Shown here piece after piece: positions 16,481 through 25,175 of a stretch of 64,000 nucleotides of DNA. Position 1 is the stretch's first letter. The number at the start of each line of letters is the position of its first letter. Both the position numbers and the translations under genes were made by a program. Source of the stretch: Mycobacterium sp. (GTDB lineage Bacteria; Actinomycetota; Actinomycetes; Mycobacteriales; Mycobacteriaceae); NCBI RefSeq assembly GCF_025933915.1, contig NZ_JAICZA010000004.1, positions 1 to 64,000 on the forward strand, read 5' to 3'. Below the pieces are notes generated by a model. It saw only the letters and a program-made list of their open reading frames with translations, searched no databases and had not been told where the DNA came from.

Positions 16481-17634
16481 CCAGCAGTAATAATGACGTC
16501 GCGATCATCGGCGTGGGTCTGCACCCATTCGGTCGTTTCGAGGGCAAGTCCGCGATGGAGATGGGCGTCGACGCCATCCGGCTCGCGGTCAACGACGCGG
16601 GCATCGAGTGGAAGGACATCCAGGCCGCCACCGGTGGCAGCTGGACGGTCGCCAATCCCGACGCGATCGTCGCCATGGTCGGGCTCTCTGGCATCCCCTT
16701 CACCAACGTGTTCAACGCCTGCGCGACCGCGGCCAGCGCCGCCAAGGCCTGCGCCGACGGAATCCGGCTGGGCGACTACGACATCGGGATCGCCATCGGC
16801 CTCGACAAACATCCGCGTGGTGCCTTCACCGAGGACCCGGCTTTGGTGGGGATGCCGCGCTGGTACGCCGAGAACGGGCAGTACCTCACCACCCAATTCT
16901 TCGGCATGAAAGCCAACCGTTACCTGCACGAGCATGGCATCTCCCAGCGGACGCTGGCCAAGGTGGCCGCCAAGAACTTCCGCAACGGCGTGCAGAACCC
17001 GAACGCGTTTCGGCGCAAACCGATTCCGGAAGACGAGATCCTCAACTCGACGATGCTGAACTATCCGCTCACCCAGTACATGTTCTGCGCACCGGACGAG
17101 GGCGCGGCAGCCGTGGTCATGTGCCGCGCCGACATCGCGCACCGCTACGCCGCCAAGCCGATCTTTTTGCGGGCGGTCGAGGTGCGTACTCGCCGCTACG
17201 GGGCCTACGAGGTGAACACCACCTTCGCCCCGGTCGACGAGGATGTCGCGCCGACCGTGTATGCGGCCAAAGCCGCGTTCGAAAGGGCCGGTGTGGCACC
17301 GGAAGACGTCGACGTCATTCAGCTGCAGGACACCGACGCCGGCGCTGAGATCATCCACATGGCCGAATGCGGCTTCTGCGCCGACGGCGAGCAGGAGAAG
17401 CTGCTGGCCGACGGCGCCACCGAGATCAGCGGTTCGATGCCGATCAACACCGACGGCGGGCTGATCGCCAACGGCGAACCGATCGGGGCGTCCGGCCTGC
17501 GCCAGATCCATGAGCTGGTGCGCCAGCTCCGCGGCGAAGCGGGCGATCGTCAGGTGGCCGGTGAACCGCGCGTCGGGTTCGCTCAGCTCTACGGTGCGCC
17601 CGGCACCGCCGCGGCCACGATCCTCACCACCTGA
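16477..17634 (+). CDS. SCP-x/lipid-transfer-type thiolase
   Basis: 385 residues from a TTG start that overlaps the CoA-transferase stop (TTGA). The N-terminus [14 protein letters not shown], the active-site Cys in [12 protein letters not shown] and the C-terminal [16 protein letters not shown] mark a thiolase of the nonspecific lipid-transfer (Ltp) branch. In M. tuberculosis, Ltp proteins carry out thiolysis or retro-aldol cleavage of steroid side chains, commonly with a DUF35/OB-fold partner. No such partner is encoded next to it. The gene ends the operon; a hairpin follows within 40 bases. Confidence 0.85.
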   Translation: MTSSNNDVAIIGVGLHPFGRFEGKSAMEMGVDAIRLAVNDAGIEWKDIQAATGGSWTVANPDAIVAMVGLSGIPFTNVFNACATAASAAKACADGIRLGDYDIGIAIGLDKHPRGAFTEDPALVGMPRWYAENGQYLTTQFFGMKANRYLHEHGISQRTLAKVAAKNFRNGVQNPNAFRRKPIPEDEILNSTMLNYPLTQYMFCAPDEGAAAVVMCRADIAHRYAAKPIFLRAVEVRTRRYGAYEVNTTFAPVDEDVAPTVYAAKAAFERAGVAPEDVDVIQLQDTDAGAEIIHMAECGFCADGEQEKLLADGATEISGSMPINTDGGLIANGEPIGASGLRQIHELVRQLRGEAGDRQVAGEPRVGFAQLYGAPGTAAATILTT

Positions 17635-17654
17635 ACTCAGCGAGCAGACGCGAC

Positions 17655-17674
17655 GGCACCAACGAAATGGTGCC
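17655..17674. terminator. Possible terminator hairpin between convergent operons
   Basis: GGCACCA, a six-base loop ACGAAA, then TGGTGCC: a perfect seven-base-pair stem 20 bases after the thiolase stop. There is no T-run, which is common for mycobacterial hairpin terminators. A wider imperfect structure also exists in this gap: GAGTGTGA at 17692 pairs with TCACACTC at 17759. The remaining bases to 17833 show no gene. Confidence 0.4.
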
Positions 17675-17833
17675 AACAGCGCGGGTGCGCCGAGTGTGAA
17701 TCGATGGCGTTGAGTGGGATTCCTGGGCGACGACACGCCGACAAGCCACGCCGTCAGCTCACACTCAAAGCCCTAGATTCACAGCGGTTTTCGCCAGTGC
17801 GGCTCGCACCCGGCGGAGGATGTTGGCCGTCGG

Positions 17834-19033
17834 TCACGAGGCCTTCTGCGCGACCGGCGCGTAAGCCGGCTTGCCCAGGCCCAGCATGTACTGCGCGATC
17901 ATGTTGCGGAACACCTCGAGGGTGCCGCCGTAAATCCCGACCAGCGGCGCGAACCGGAATACGTACTCCGACGCACCGTCGTCGGCCGCCCCGTCGGTGC
18001 CGATCGGCAACGTGGATGCCGTGCCGAGGATGTCCATCAGCTCCGGAGAGATGTCGCGCATCGTCTGCGCGAGGGCGACGCGCCCGAAAATGCCGGGCGC
18101 GCTCAGCGCCGCTTCCATCCGCGCGGCGCTGCGTCCCAATCGGTAGGCCACCGCCGCATCGTCAATGAGTCTGCGCCCATTAGGATCCCGCTGCGATGCT
18201 TTGCCCCCGGCCTTGTCTAGGGCGTCGGCCATGAAGCCCGCCTGGTGCATCATGATGGACACGTCCTGCAGCCCGTCGGGGGCGGCCGCCACCGCGCCGT
18301 GCTCGACGTTGAGCGGCTCGCGCAGCACCGTCCAGCCGGCGTTCACGTCGCCCAGCCGGTACTTGTCGTCGACGCGCACGTCGCTGTAGTAGACGATGTT
18401 GGTGCGGTCGCCGTCGACCGTACGGATGCCCTGGATTTCGATGCCCGGGGAGTCCAGCGGAACCAGGAACATGGTCAGGCTCTTGTGCTTCGGGGCGTTC
18501 GGGTCGGTGTTGGTGATCAGGAAGACGTACCGGCAGTTGTGCGCTCCGGTGGTGAACATCTTGGAGCCATTGATAATCCAGCTCGACCCATCCGCCTCCC
18601 GCACCGCCCGCGTCTTGCAGGTGGCGATGTCGGATCCGCCCTCGGGTTCGGTGTAGCCCAGGCACAGCCGAACGTGTCCGGTGAAGACACCCGGCAGCAC
18701 TTCGTCCCGCAATTCGCTCGACCCGAACCTCGCGACCGAACGGGCCACCATGGCGGTGGTGCCCCACGTCACCCAGGGCACGTGCGCGCGCCGCTTCTCG
18801 AGTTCCCAGATGCGGCGATGCACCCGGCTGAAGCCGCCATCGGCCTCCGGCTTCCATTCCCGTTCCAGGTAGCCGGCGGCCCCCAGCGCCAGGTGCACCC
18901 CTTCGTCGAAGTTGTCGCCCGTTTCGCGGTCGCGGCGCTTGACGTCGTCGGTCACATGGGTGCGCAGAAAATCGCGTGCTTCGTCCAGGAAACGCTGATC
19001 GTCGTCGGACAGCGTGACACGTGAGAAATCCAC
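17834..19033 (-). CDS. Acyl-CoA dehydrogenase, FadE alpha-type subunit
   Basis: 399 residues from a GTG start with AAAGG upstream. Family features are LCLGYTEPEGGSDIA around the flavin region, IINGSKMFTTGA, and the C-terminal GGTLEVFRNMIAQ that carries the conserved Glu. The adjacent 350-residue FadE lacks that region, an arrangement characteristic of the alpha2beta2 heteromeric acyl-CoA dehydrogenases of steroid side-chain degradation (such as FadE28-FadE29). It should desaturate an unusual, bulky acyl-CoA. Its start overlaps the stop of the partner gene by one base. It is the last gene of the operon under operator D. Confidence 0.87.
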   Translation of the reverse strand: MDFSRVTLSDDDQRFLDEARDFLRTHVTDDVKRRDRETGDNFDEGVHLALGAAGYLEREWKPEADGGFSRVHRRIWELEKRRAHVPWVTWGTTAMVARSVARFGSSELRDEVLPGVFTGHVRLCLGYTEPEGGSDIATCKTRAVREADGSSWIINGSKMFTTGAHNCRYVFLITNTDPNAPKHKSLTMFLVPLDSPGIEIQGIRTVDGDRTNIVYYSDVRVDDKYRLGDVNAGWTVLREPLNVEHGAVAAAPDGLQDVSIMMHQAGFMADALDKAGGKASQRDPNGRRLIDDAAVAYRLGRSAARMEAALSAPGIFGRVALAQTMRDISPELMDILGTASTLPIGTDGAADDGASEYVFRFAPLVGIYGGTLEVFRNMIAQYMLGLGKPAYAPVAQKAS

Positions 19034-20085
19034 TATGCGCCCTTTCTTGAGTTGCCTTCGCGCGCTGCTACGAGCTCGCCGATGTACTTCGCGCTGGCGC
19101 CGGGGTCCCCACCGGCCAGGGCCCAACCGCGGGCACGCACCAGGTATGCCGTCGCGGCCGCCTCCGCCGAAACACCAAGTCCGCCTTGCACATGCACCGC
19201 CATGGTCGCGGCCTTCGCCGCTTCCTCCGCCATGAACACGAACGCCGAGGGCGCCAACTCGGGGCGCTCGTCGGGCTCGTTGTCCAGGAACCAGGCCGCG
19301 CGCCGCGCCAGATTGCGACCACCCTGCACGGTGATCGCGATGTTGGCCAGCGGATGAGAGATGCCCTGCAGCGTCGAGATCGGCACTCCGAGCGTGTAGC
19401 GGGTCTTGGCGAACTCCGCCGCGATCGTCATGGTCTCCTCCACCAGGCCCACCAATGCCGAGGCGTTCAGTACCCGCCACTCATCCAGCGCCCGTTGATA
19501 TTCCGTCATCGCCTCGGATCCGCTGGCCAGCACGGTACGGGTGTCGGCGGTCGCCGGATCCACCCAGGCCATCGGCAACCGGCCGATGTTGTCGACCTTG
19601 GTCGGGCGCGTGCCGAACGTCAGCGCGACGACGTCGTCACCGTCGCGCACGATGATCTGGTCGGCGATCGACCCGGTCGGCAGCAGCCGTGCCCCGGAGA
19701 CACTGTCGTGCTGCGGATCGAATGCGACGAGTCGCTTGCCCTGGACGACATCGGGTTCCGCCGCGCCGAGTCGAGCCAGCAGACGTGCCGCGCAGACCTG
19801 GTCGATCCACGGCACCGGTGCCAGTGACCGGCCGATCTCCTCGACCACCAACGTCAGGTCGACGAGCGTCGCGCCGTCGCCGCCCACGGATTCCGGTAGC
19901 GCCATGGTCGTTGCGCCCATGGCGCACAACCGCTCCCACAGGTTCTTGTCGAAGCCGGTTTCCTCCGCGGCGCGCACGGTCTCGATCGGGCAGTGCGTCT
20001 TGAAGAAATCGCGGTACGCGGCCTGCAACGCCTCGTGATCCGAGGTCAGACTGTAGTCAAGCCTGCGTAGTTCGTAACGGTCCAT
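19033..20085 (-). CDS. Acyl-CoA dehydrogenase, FadE beta-type subunit
   Basis: 350 residues, shorter than a complete acyl-CoA dehydrogenase. The N-terminal helices (HEALQAAYRDFFKTHCPIE), VVEEIGRSLAPVPW and the C-terminal HVQGGLGVSAEA are recognisable, but the usual Glu-containing GTSE-type motif is absent. This fits the non-catalytic beta partner of a heterotetrameric FadE. The tight one-base overlap with the alpha gene supports a stoichiometric complex. Substrate is unknown; a steroid-like or cyclic acyl-CoA is the natural guess. Confidence 0.84.
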   Translation of the reverse strand: MDRYELRRLDYSLTSDHEALQAAYRDFFKTHCPIETVRAAEETGFDKNLWERLCAMGATTMALPESVGGDGATLVDLTLVVEEIGRSLAPVPWIDQVCAARLLARLGAAEPDVVQGKRLVAFDPQHDSVSGARLLPTGSIADQIIVRDGDDVVALTFGTRPTKVDNIGRLPMAWVDPATADTRTVLASGSEAMTEYQRALDEWRVLNASALVGLVEETMTIAAEFAKTRYTLGVPISTLQGISHPLANIAITVQGGRNLARRAAWFLDNEPDERPELAPSAFVFMAEEAAKAATMAVHVQGGLGVSAEAAATAYLVRARGWALAGGDPGASAKYIGELVAAREGNSRKGA

Positions 20086-20087
20086 AC

Positions 20088-20918
20088 TCAGCGTTCCTCC
20101 TGGCCACCGAAGAAGAATTCTTGCGCATTGTTATAGAGATAGTTTTCGAGCACGTCGGCGGGCAGATCCAGCGCTGCCGCCTCGGGCACGACGCGGTGCA
20201 TTTTCAGTACCGGCCAGTCGGAAGCGAAGATCACCTTGCCCTGTCCGCGGGTCCGCATGTAGTGCAGCAGGCTGTCCGGCAACCGCTTGGGCGACCACGC
20301 CGACGTCATCAGGCGCAGGTTGGCGTATTTGATCAACAATCTGATCGCGATGTCCCACCAGGGATCCGCGCCGTGGATCATGCACAATTTCAGCTCCGGG
20401 AATCGCACGCAGACCCGGTCGAGGTGGATCGGATTCTGCACCTCCCCGGGGATGGGCGGCCCGGGAATGCCGGTGTTGATACACAGCGGAAGCTCGAGCT
20501 CGGCGCATTTGGTGTAGAGCGGGTAATAGACGGCGTCGCTGGCCGGGTACTGGCCGTCGCCCCAAAAGCTGGGCCCCACAGCCGCATACGCGACGGGCAG
20601 GTCGTTGACGACGGCAGCGAGTTCCCGCAGGGAGGGCATCGGACGCAGTAGGTTCACCCCGCCCATCGCCAGGGCGAACCGCTCGGGCTTCTCCTCGACG
20701 AATTTCCGCGCGGTCACCGACGGCTTGGCGAGGTTGTCCATCAGGATGGCTTTGCGCACACCCTGGGCGTCCATTTCATCGAGCAGCGCGGACAACTCGA
20801 CGGGCTCGAACATGGACTGGGGGCCCTTGAAGTAGTCGTCCCGCACCTTGAGCATCCAGACCGGTTGCTTCTCGGTCTCGCCGAAGTGCACGTTGACCAG
20901 GCAATCGATCGCTTTCAT
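20088..20918 (-). CDS. Amidohydrolase_2-family metal-dependent hydrolase
   Basis: 276 residues of the TIM-barrel amidohydrolase_2 type. Candidate metal ligands are the His in NVHFGE near the N-terminus, the His in MIHGADPWWD and the Asp in FASDWPVL near the C-terminus. The common DxHxH motif is reduced to N-V-H, so metal binding may differ. Relatives include decarboxylases and hydrolases of ring-cleavage products. The ATG overlaps the stop of the upstream acyl-CoA synthetase (ATGA), which removes the apparent longer frame. A second, longer amidohydrolase lies two genes upstream. Confidence 0.82.
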   Translation of the reverse strand: MKAIDCLVNVHFGETEKQPVWMLKVRDDYFKGPQSMFEPVELSALLDEMDAQGVRKAILMDNLAKPSVTARKFVEEKPERFALAMGGVNLLRPMPSLRELAAVVNDLPVAYAAVGPSFWGDGQYPASDAVYYPLYTKCAELELPLCINTGIPGPPIPGEVQNPIHLDRVCVRFPELKLCMIHGADPWWDIAIRLLIKYANLRLMTSAWSPKRLPDSLLHYMRTRGQGKVIFASDWPVLKMHRVVPEAAALDLPADVLENYLYNNAQEFFFGGQEER

Positions 20919-22540
20919 CTGGCGGCCGCCGCCCTTCCGGTAGCGTGACGTTTCGCCCAACGGTAATCGGCCTTGCCGTTGCCCAAACGTTGGACGTGCT
21001 CGACGAAAAGGAACTCCTTGGGCGCCTTGAACCGCGCCAATTGCGTGGTGCAGTGCGTGTGCAGTTCATCACCCGTGGCGGCGGCTTCCGCACGGAGTTC
21101 GACGAGGGCGACGACTTCTTGTCCCCAGCGCTCGCTGGGGCGCCCGACCACCAGCGCGTCGGCGATCGCCGAGTGGGCGCGCAGCACTTCTTCGACTTCC
21201 TCGACGAAGACCTTCTCCCCGCCGGTATTGACCACCAGCGAGTCACGGCCGAACAGCCGCAACGTGCCGTCGGGCTCCAACCTGGCGCGGTCGCCCGATA
21301 TCACCACCCGCTTGCCGTCGATCTCGGGAAACGTCTTGCGGGTGGCGTCGGGATCGTCGAAGTACCCCAACGGGATCCGCCCTTCCCTGGCGACCCAGCC
21401 CACCTCGGGCTCACCGGGAGAGAGGAAATGGCTGTAGTCCTCGGAGAGAATCAGCCCACCCTCCCGCAGGGTGAACGTGTCGGATTGCGTATCGCGCCGG
21501 CTATGGCCGAATCCCATGTTTCCGGTCTCCGACGAGCCGTAGCCGTTGATCACCGTGACCTGGGGGATCAACTCAACAAGGGCGCGTTGGTATTTCGGGT
21601 TCGTGGCGGCGCCCCCGGTGCCGATGGCGTACAGCGACGACAAATCGTAAGAACCGCGGCGCAGTTCGGCCACCAGCGGCGCGGCGTAGGCGTCGCCGAC
21701 CATCGTCATCAAGCCGACCTTCTCGCGCTGCGCCGTTTCCAACACCGATCGCGGGTCGAGCTTTTTGCCGGTGTCGTACATCACCACGGGCGTCCCGGCC
21801 ATGATCGCCGAGAACGCTGTCCACATGCCGGCCGCGTGCATCAGCGGCGACACCGCGAACCACGGTGCCCCGGCCGCGCCTCGCACCTTGTCGTGGATCT
21901 CCTGAGCGCAGGCATGGTCTGCCCCCACCATCGACGACACATAGATGTCGGACTGCCGCCACAGCACACCCTTGGGTCGGCCGGTGGTACCGCCGGTGCA
22001 GATCATCAGCAGATCATCCGGCGACGGGATCACGTGCTGGTCGGTATCCCCTTGCACCAGAGCATCTTCCAGAGTCACTGCACCCGGTAGCTGCGGGGCA
22101 TCACTGCCGTCGTCGACCGCAATCAACAAGTCGCCGCCATCACGGTTGAGGACGTCGGCGAACTTCGCGCCCAGCGCGCGGTGGTAGATGACCGCCCGGG
22201 GCTTGACGTAATCGAGAAGTTCACCGACCTCGCGCGGCGTGTAGTAATAGTTGATGTTCACCGGGACGGTTCGGGCCTTGAGGCACCCGATGACCATGTC
22301 GGGGTACAGGTCGTTGTGCATCACCAGCGCAATCCGGTCCTGCCCGCATTCCCAGTTCTGCAGGTCCGCCCGCTCCCGATGAGCGCCGAATCCCTTGCTC
22401 GTCAGGAAGTTCGCCAGCCGCCGGGTGCGGTCCGCCGACTCGGCGAAGGTGCTGCGACGCTCGCCGCACACCGTCATCGTCCGGTCGCCGATGACGCCGG
22501 CGATTTCGTCAAGAACCGCCCCGATGGTCCATTCGCTCAC
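20915..22540 (-). CDS. Acyl-CoA synthetase (FadD)
   Basis: 541 residues from the GTG at 22540; a GTG at 22588 would add 16 residues overlapping the upstream gene. The ANL core is CTGGTTGRPKGVLWR, with GYGSSETGNM, the hinge GDRARLEPDG and the C-terminal Lys in LGNGKADYRW. Like the synthetase at 7136 it has an insert, HRERADLQNWECGQD, between the N-terminal helices. The two probably belong to one subfamily specialised for the cluster substrate and its intermediates. It is co-transcribed with amidohydrolases and the FadE pair. Confidence 0.87.
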   Translation of the reverse strand: MSEWTIGAVLDEIAGVIGDRTMTVCGERRSTFAESADRTRRLANFLTSKGFGAHRERADLQNWECGQDRIALVMHNDLYPDMVIGCLKARTVPVNINYYYTPREVGELLDYVKPRAVIYHRALGAKFADVLNRDGGDLLIAVDDGSDAPQLPGAVTLEDALVQGDTDQHVIPSPDDLLMICTGGTTGRPKGVLWRQSDIYVSSMVGADHACAQEIHDKVRGAAGAPWFAVSPLMHAAGMWTAFSAIMAGTPVVMYDTGKKLDPRSVLETAQREKVGLMTMVGDAYAAPLVAELRRGSYDLSSLYAIGTGGAATNPKYQRALVELIPQVTVINGYGSSETGNMGFGHSRRDTQSDTFTLREGGLILSEDYSHFLSPGEPEVGWVAREGRIPLGYFDDPDATRKTFPEIDGKRVVISGDRARLEPDGTLRLFGRDSLVVNTGGEKVFVEEVEEVLRAHSAIADALVVGRPSERWGQEVVALVELRAEAAATGDELHTHCTTQLARFKAPKEFLFVEHVQRLGNGKADYRWAKRHATGRAAAAR

Positions 22541-22562
22541 GGAAGTAACCGGGTCCCGACCA

Positions 22563-23765
22563 TCAAGCGGCCGAGCCGACTTGGACACCCAAGAGGTCCA
22601 GGGCGTTGTCTCGCATGATCTTTCGAATATCGGACTCGCCGAATCCCTTCAGCTCCTCCACAAACGACACCGGCGATTCGAGGCCTTCGCCGTGCGGCCA
22701 GTCGGAACCGAACAGGATCTTGTCGACACCGATGACTTCGGCCAGCTCCGGTAGATCGTCCTCGTAGTAGGGCGCGATCCACACGTTGTTGCGCAGCTGC
22801 TCCACCGGGTCCTCGGGGAAATGCTGGGGTTGCGTGTTGGCCGCCTTCTTCAGGCGTTTGACCAGCCGATGCACGAAATAAGAACCGTTTTCGATGCTGA
22901 CCGCCTTGAGCTTCGGATGCCGGGTGAACACCCCATGCACGATCATCGAGGCCATCGTGTCGTGAATGGCACGGTCGTCGAGGAGCACCTGATCCAGCGG
23001 ATCTTTCGCGCCGAACCCCTCGAACGTCGACTTGCCGCCCCACATCGCCGCGATGTGCAGATAACCGCTGTCGGACAGGTGAAATCCCACCGGCACCCCC
23101 GCCTCGGCCAGCCTGGCCCACACCGGGTCGTGGCTGGGATCGCCCAGCGACCGCGGCTTGACGAGGCCGGGCACCGGCGCCGGCCGCACCAGCACCAGTT
23201 TGGCGCCGCGCGCCAACACGAACTCGACCTCTTCGATGGCTTTCGCCGGATCGGCCAGCGAGACGATCGGCGCCGCGATGATTCGGCGATCGGGACGGTC
23301 GAATCCCCAGTCCTCGTCGAGCCACAGGTTGAACGCATGCACCGACGCCATCGTCGCCTCGATGTCGTGCTTGAGCGCCTCCTCGACGCCGCAGCCGAAC
23401 GTCGGCAGCATGAACACCGTCTCGATGTCCTGGGTGTCCATCACCGCAATCCGGGCATCGCGGTTCTGATATTCGGGGTGACTGGCCAGCCGTTCGACTT
23501 TCATCAGCGAGGCTGGGTCGACGTCTTCGGGAATCTCGCCGCGGAACAACAGGTCGAGGCAACCCGGCACGATGATCGGGTCGAAGGTGGGGTTGGGGAT
23601 GAAGTGGTTGACGCGGTCCCCGATCACGGCCCAGGTCCGCTTGCCCTCGTTGACCATCTGGACTCCGCGCCGTTTGAACCGCTTGTCCAAGTGACGGGTG
23701 AACGAGTCCAGCGGCTCGTAGTAGTGGTTGTCGACGTCGATCGGTCGATAGTTCAGGGTGGTCAT
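22563..23765 (-). CDS. Amidohydrolase_2-family protein
   Basis: 400 residues. The start ATG has GGAAAGGATC upstream and gives IDVDNHYYEP at residues 8-17, where D-x-D/N-H replaces the classical DxH. Further candidate ligands are VGFHLSDSGY, SIENGSYFVHR and FGSDWPHGEG. Proteins of this kind are common in mycobacterial catabolic clusters and are annotated as amidohydrolases or TIM-barrel metal hydrolases, but few have known substrates. The next gene starts 22 bases downstream, and the enoyl-CoA hydratase gene precedes it by 19 bases. Confidence 0.83.
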   Translation of the reverse strand: MTTLNYRPIDVDNHYYEPLDSFTRHLDKRFKRRGVQMVNEGKRTWAVIGDRVNHFIPNPTFDPIIVPGCLDLLFRGEIPEDVDPASLMKVERLASHPEYQNRDARIAVMDTQDIETVFMLPTFGCGVEEALKHDIEATMASVHAFNLWLDEDWGFDRPDRRIIAAPIVSLADPAKAIEEVEFVLARGAKLVLVRPAPVPGLVKPRSLGDPSHDPVWARLAEAGVPVGFHLSDSGYLHIAAMWGGKSTFEGFGAKDPLDQVLLDDRAIHDTMASMIVHGVFTRHPKLKAVSIENGSYFVHRLVKRLKKAANTQPQHFPEDPVEQLRNNVWIAPYYEDDLPELAEVIGVDKILFGSDWPHGEGLESPVSFVEELKGFGESDIRKIMRDNALDLLGVQVGSAA

Positions 23766-23784
23766 GATGATCCTTTCCGGCTGG

Positions 23785-24609
23785 TTAGGGCGCCAGTGGC
23801 GGGAACCGCGGTGGCCGCTTCTCCAGGAAGCTCGTGATGCCTTCGACAACGTCGGGCCGCAGCAGCGACTCGTGCATGAGTGTTTCGGCGCGGGCGCTGA
23901 CATCGGCGACATCGCGCAGCGCGTCGCCATAGGCCTGCCGCTTGATCACCGCCAGCGACGCCGGTGAACAGTTGCGGGCGATGTCTTCGGCGTACGCCAT
24001 GGCGCGGGGCATCAACTCGTCGGGTGTGACCGCCTCCTTGACCAGCCCGAGTTCCGCGGCCTCCTCGGCGAAGAACGTGCGCCCGCTCAACAGCAAGTCC
24101 ATCGCCGCGCCCCAACCGGCGAGCCTCGGCAAAATCCAGGAGATCCCATACTCGGCGATCAATCCCCGGCGGGTGAAGGCGGTGGCGAATTTGGCTCCGG
24201 CGGCAGCGAACCGGACGTCACACATCAGGGCGTGCGTCAGGCCGATGCCCACGCACGCCCCGTTGACCGCGGCGATGATCGGCTTGCGCAGCTCGGTAAG
24301 GAAGTACGGGTGGCGGTCGCCGACCAGCTTGGTGACGTCGGTGTCGCCATCGCCCAGCTTGTCGTCGATCGATCCCGCGCCACCCAGATCCGCGCCGGCG
24401 CAGAACCCCCTGCCGGCACCGGTCAACACGATCACCCGGACCTCGGGGTCGGCTTCGGCACGGTCGATGCTCGCGTAGAAGCACCTCGAGATGTCGGGGC
24501 CCCAGGCGTTGAGCCGCTCGGGGCGGTTGAAGGTCACGACCGCAACACCGGTTTCAGTGGTCCCATACAGCACCGCCTCATCGGTGACCACACGGTCGGC
24601 GGCGCTCAT
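23785..24609 (-). CDS. Enoyl-CoA hydratase/isomerase (EchA family)
   Basis: 274 residues of the crotonase fold. The oxyanion-hole motifs are GRGFCAGADLGG and NGACVGIGLTHAL, and a Glu is present in RRGLIAEYGISWILPR at the catalytic position. It should hydrate or isomerise the enoyl-CoA made by the FadE pair at the other end of the same operon. It is the promoter-proximal gene of a six-gene run down to 17834, with operator D 44 bases upstream of its start. Confidence 0.87.
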   Translation of the reverse strand: MSAADRVVTDEAVLYGTTETGVAVVTFNRPERLNAWGPDISRCFYASIDRAEADPEVRVIVLTGAGRGFCAGADLGGAGSIDDKLGDGDTDVTKLVGDRHPYFLTELRKPIIAAVNGACVGIGLTHALMCDVRFAAAGAKFATAFTRRGLIAEYGISWILPRLAGWGAAMDLLLSGRTFFAEEAAELGLVKEAVTPDELMPRAMAYAEDIARNCSPASLAVIKRQAYGDALRDVADVSARAETLMHESLLRPDVVEGITSFLEKRPPRFPPLAP

Positions 24610-24653
24610 AAAACCGTCCCCTCATAGCTGATCAACTGGCGAGTTTGTACCCA

Positions 24654-24672
24654 TACTGTATACCTATCGGTA
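24654..24672. promoter_or_regulatory. Operator site D, 19-bp interrupted inverted repeat
   Basis: TACTGTAT-ACC-TATCGGTA upstream of the echA-amidohydrolase-fadD-amidohydrolase-fadE-fadE operon. The TAC/GTA ends and the inner G/C pair are symmetric. The rest of the 265-base gap to the csbD-like gene shows no coding frame with a convincing start. Confidence 0.65.
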
Positions 24673-24874
24673 CCGCATTCCACAACTGCGGCCACGCCCC
24701 CGTGAACCGGGACTTAACTGCGATTTTCGGTCGTCGGCCCGCCGCTGCGAGCACCCCCCGAATCGACGGCCGGCGGCTGTTGTGGTGATCGACACGTCGG
24801 CGCCATGTTTGCCTCCACCGCGTGACCGGGAATGCGTAGAAGAGCCAATCATCCACTTGGGGGAAGGAGACGCA

Positions 24875-25114
24875 ATGGTTGACACCAAGAGCGGCCCGGT
24901 CGAGTTCGTTCGGGGCATCGTGGAAGAGGTCCTCGGGAAGACCAAACAGGTCGTCGGCATCATCATCGGCCACAATGACCTGATCGAAGAGGGCAAGGCT
25001 CAACAGGACAAGGCGGACGCGCAGCGCAGCGCTGGGAAGAAGGAAGCCGCCGCCGAGAAGGCCCGTGGCAAGGCCAAGGCGTACGAGGAGCGTGAGCGGG
25101 CCGAGCAACAGTAA
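24875..25114 (+). CDS. CsbD-like stress protein
   Basis: 79 residues, strongly charged. The ATG at 24875 has an excellent GGGGGAAGGAGA site four to five bases upstream, which decides against the longer frame starting at 24782. The pattern VEEVLGKTKQVVGIIIGHNDLIEEGKAQQDKADAQR matches CsbD-like proteins, small hydrophilic helical proteins induced by general stress in many bacteria. The C-terminal half is an alanine/lysine/glutamate helix. It is a monocistronic gene ending in a strong hairpin and is probably unrelated to the catabolic cluster. Confidence 0.82.
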   Translation: MVDTKSGPVEFVRGIVEEVLGKTKQVVGIIIGHNDLIEEGKAQQDKADAQRSAGKKEAAAEKARGKAKAYEERERAEQQ

Positions 25115-25130
25115 ACGGCCGGCTGACGGA

Positions 25131-25157
25131 GCGGGCCCGGTTACCCACCGGGCCCGC
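25131..25157. terminator. Hairpin terminator after the csbD-like gene
   Basis: GCGGGCCCGG, a seven-base loop TTACCCA, then CCGGGCCCGC: a perfect ten-base-pair GC-rich stem followed by TTC. It lies between the convergent csbD-like and DapA-like genes and can serve both. Confidence 0.75.
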
Positions 25158-25175
25158 TTCGCTATGTAATCCGTT

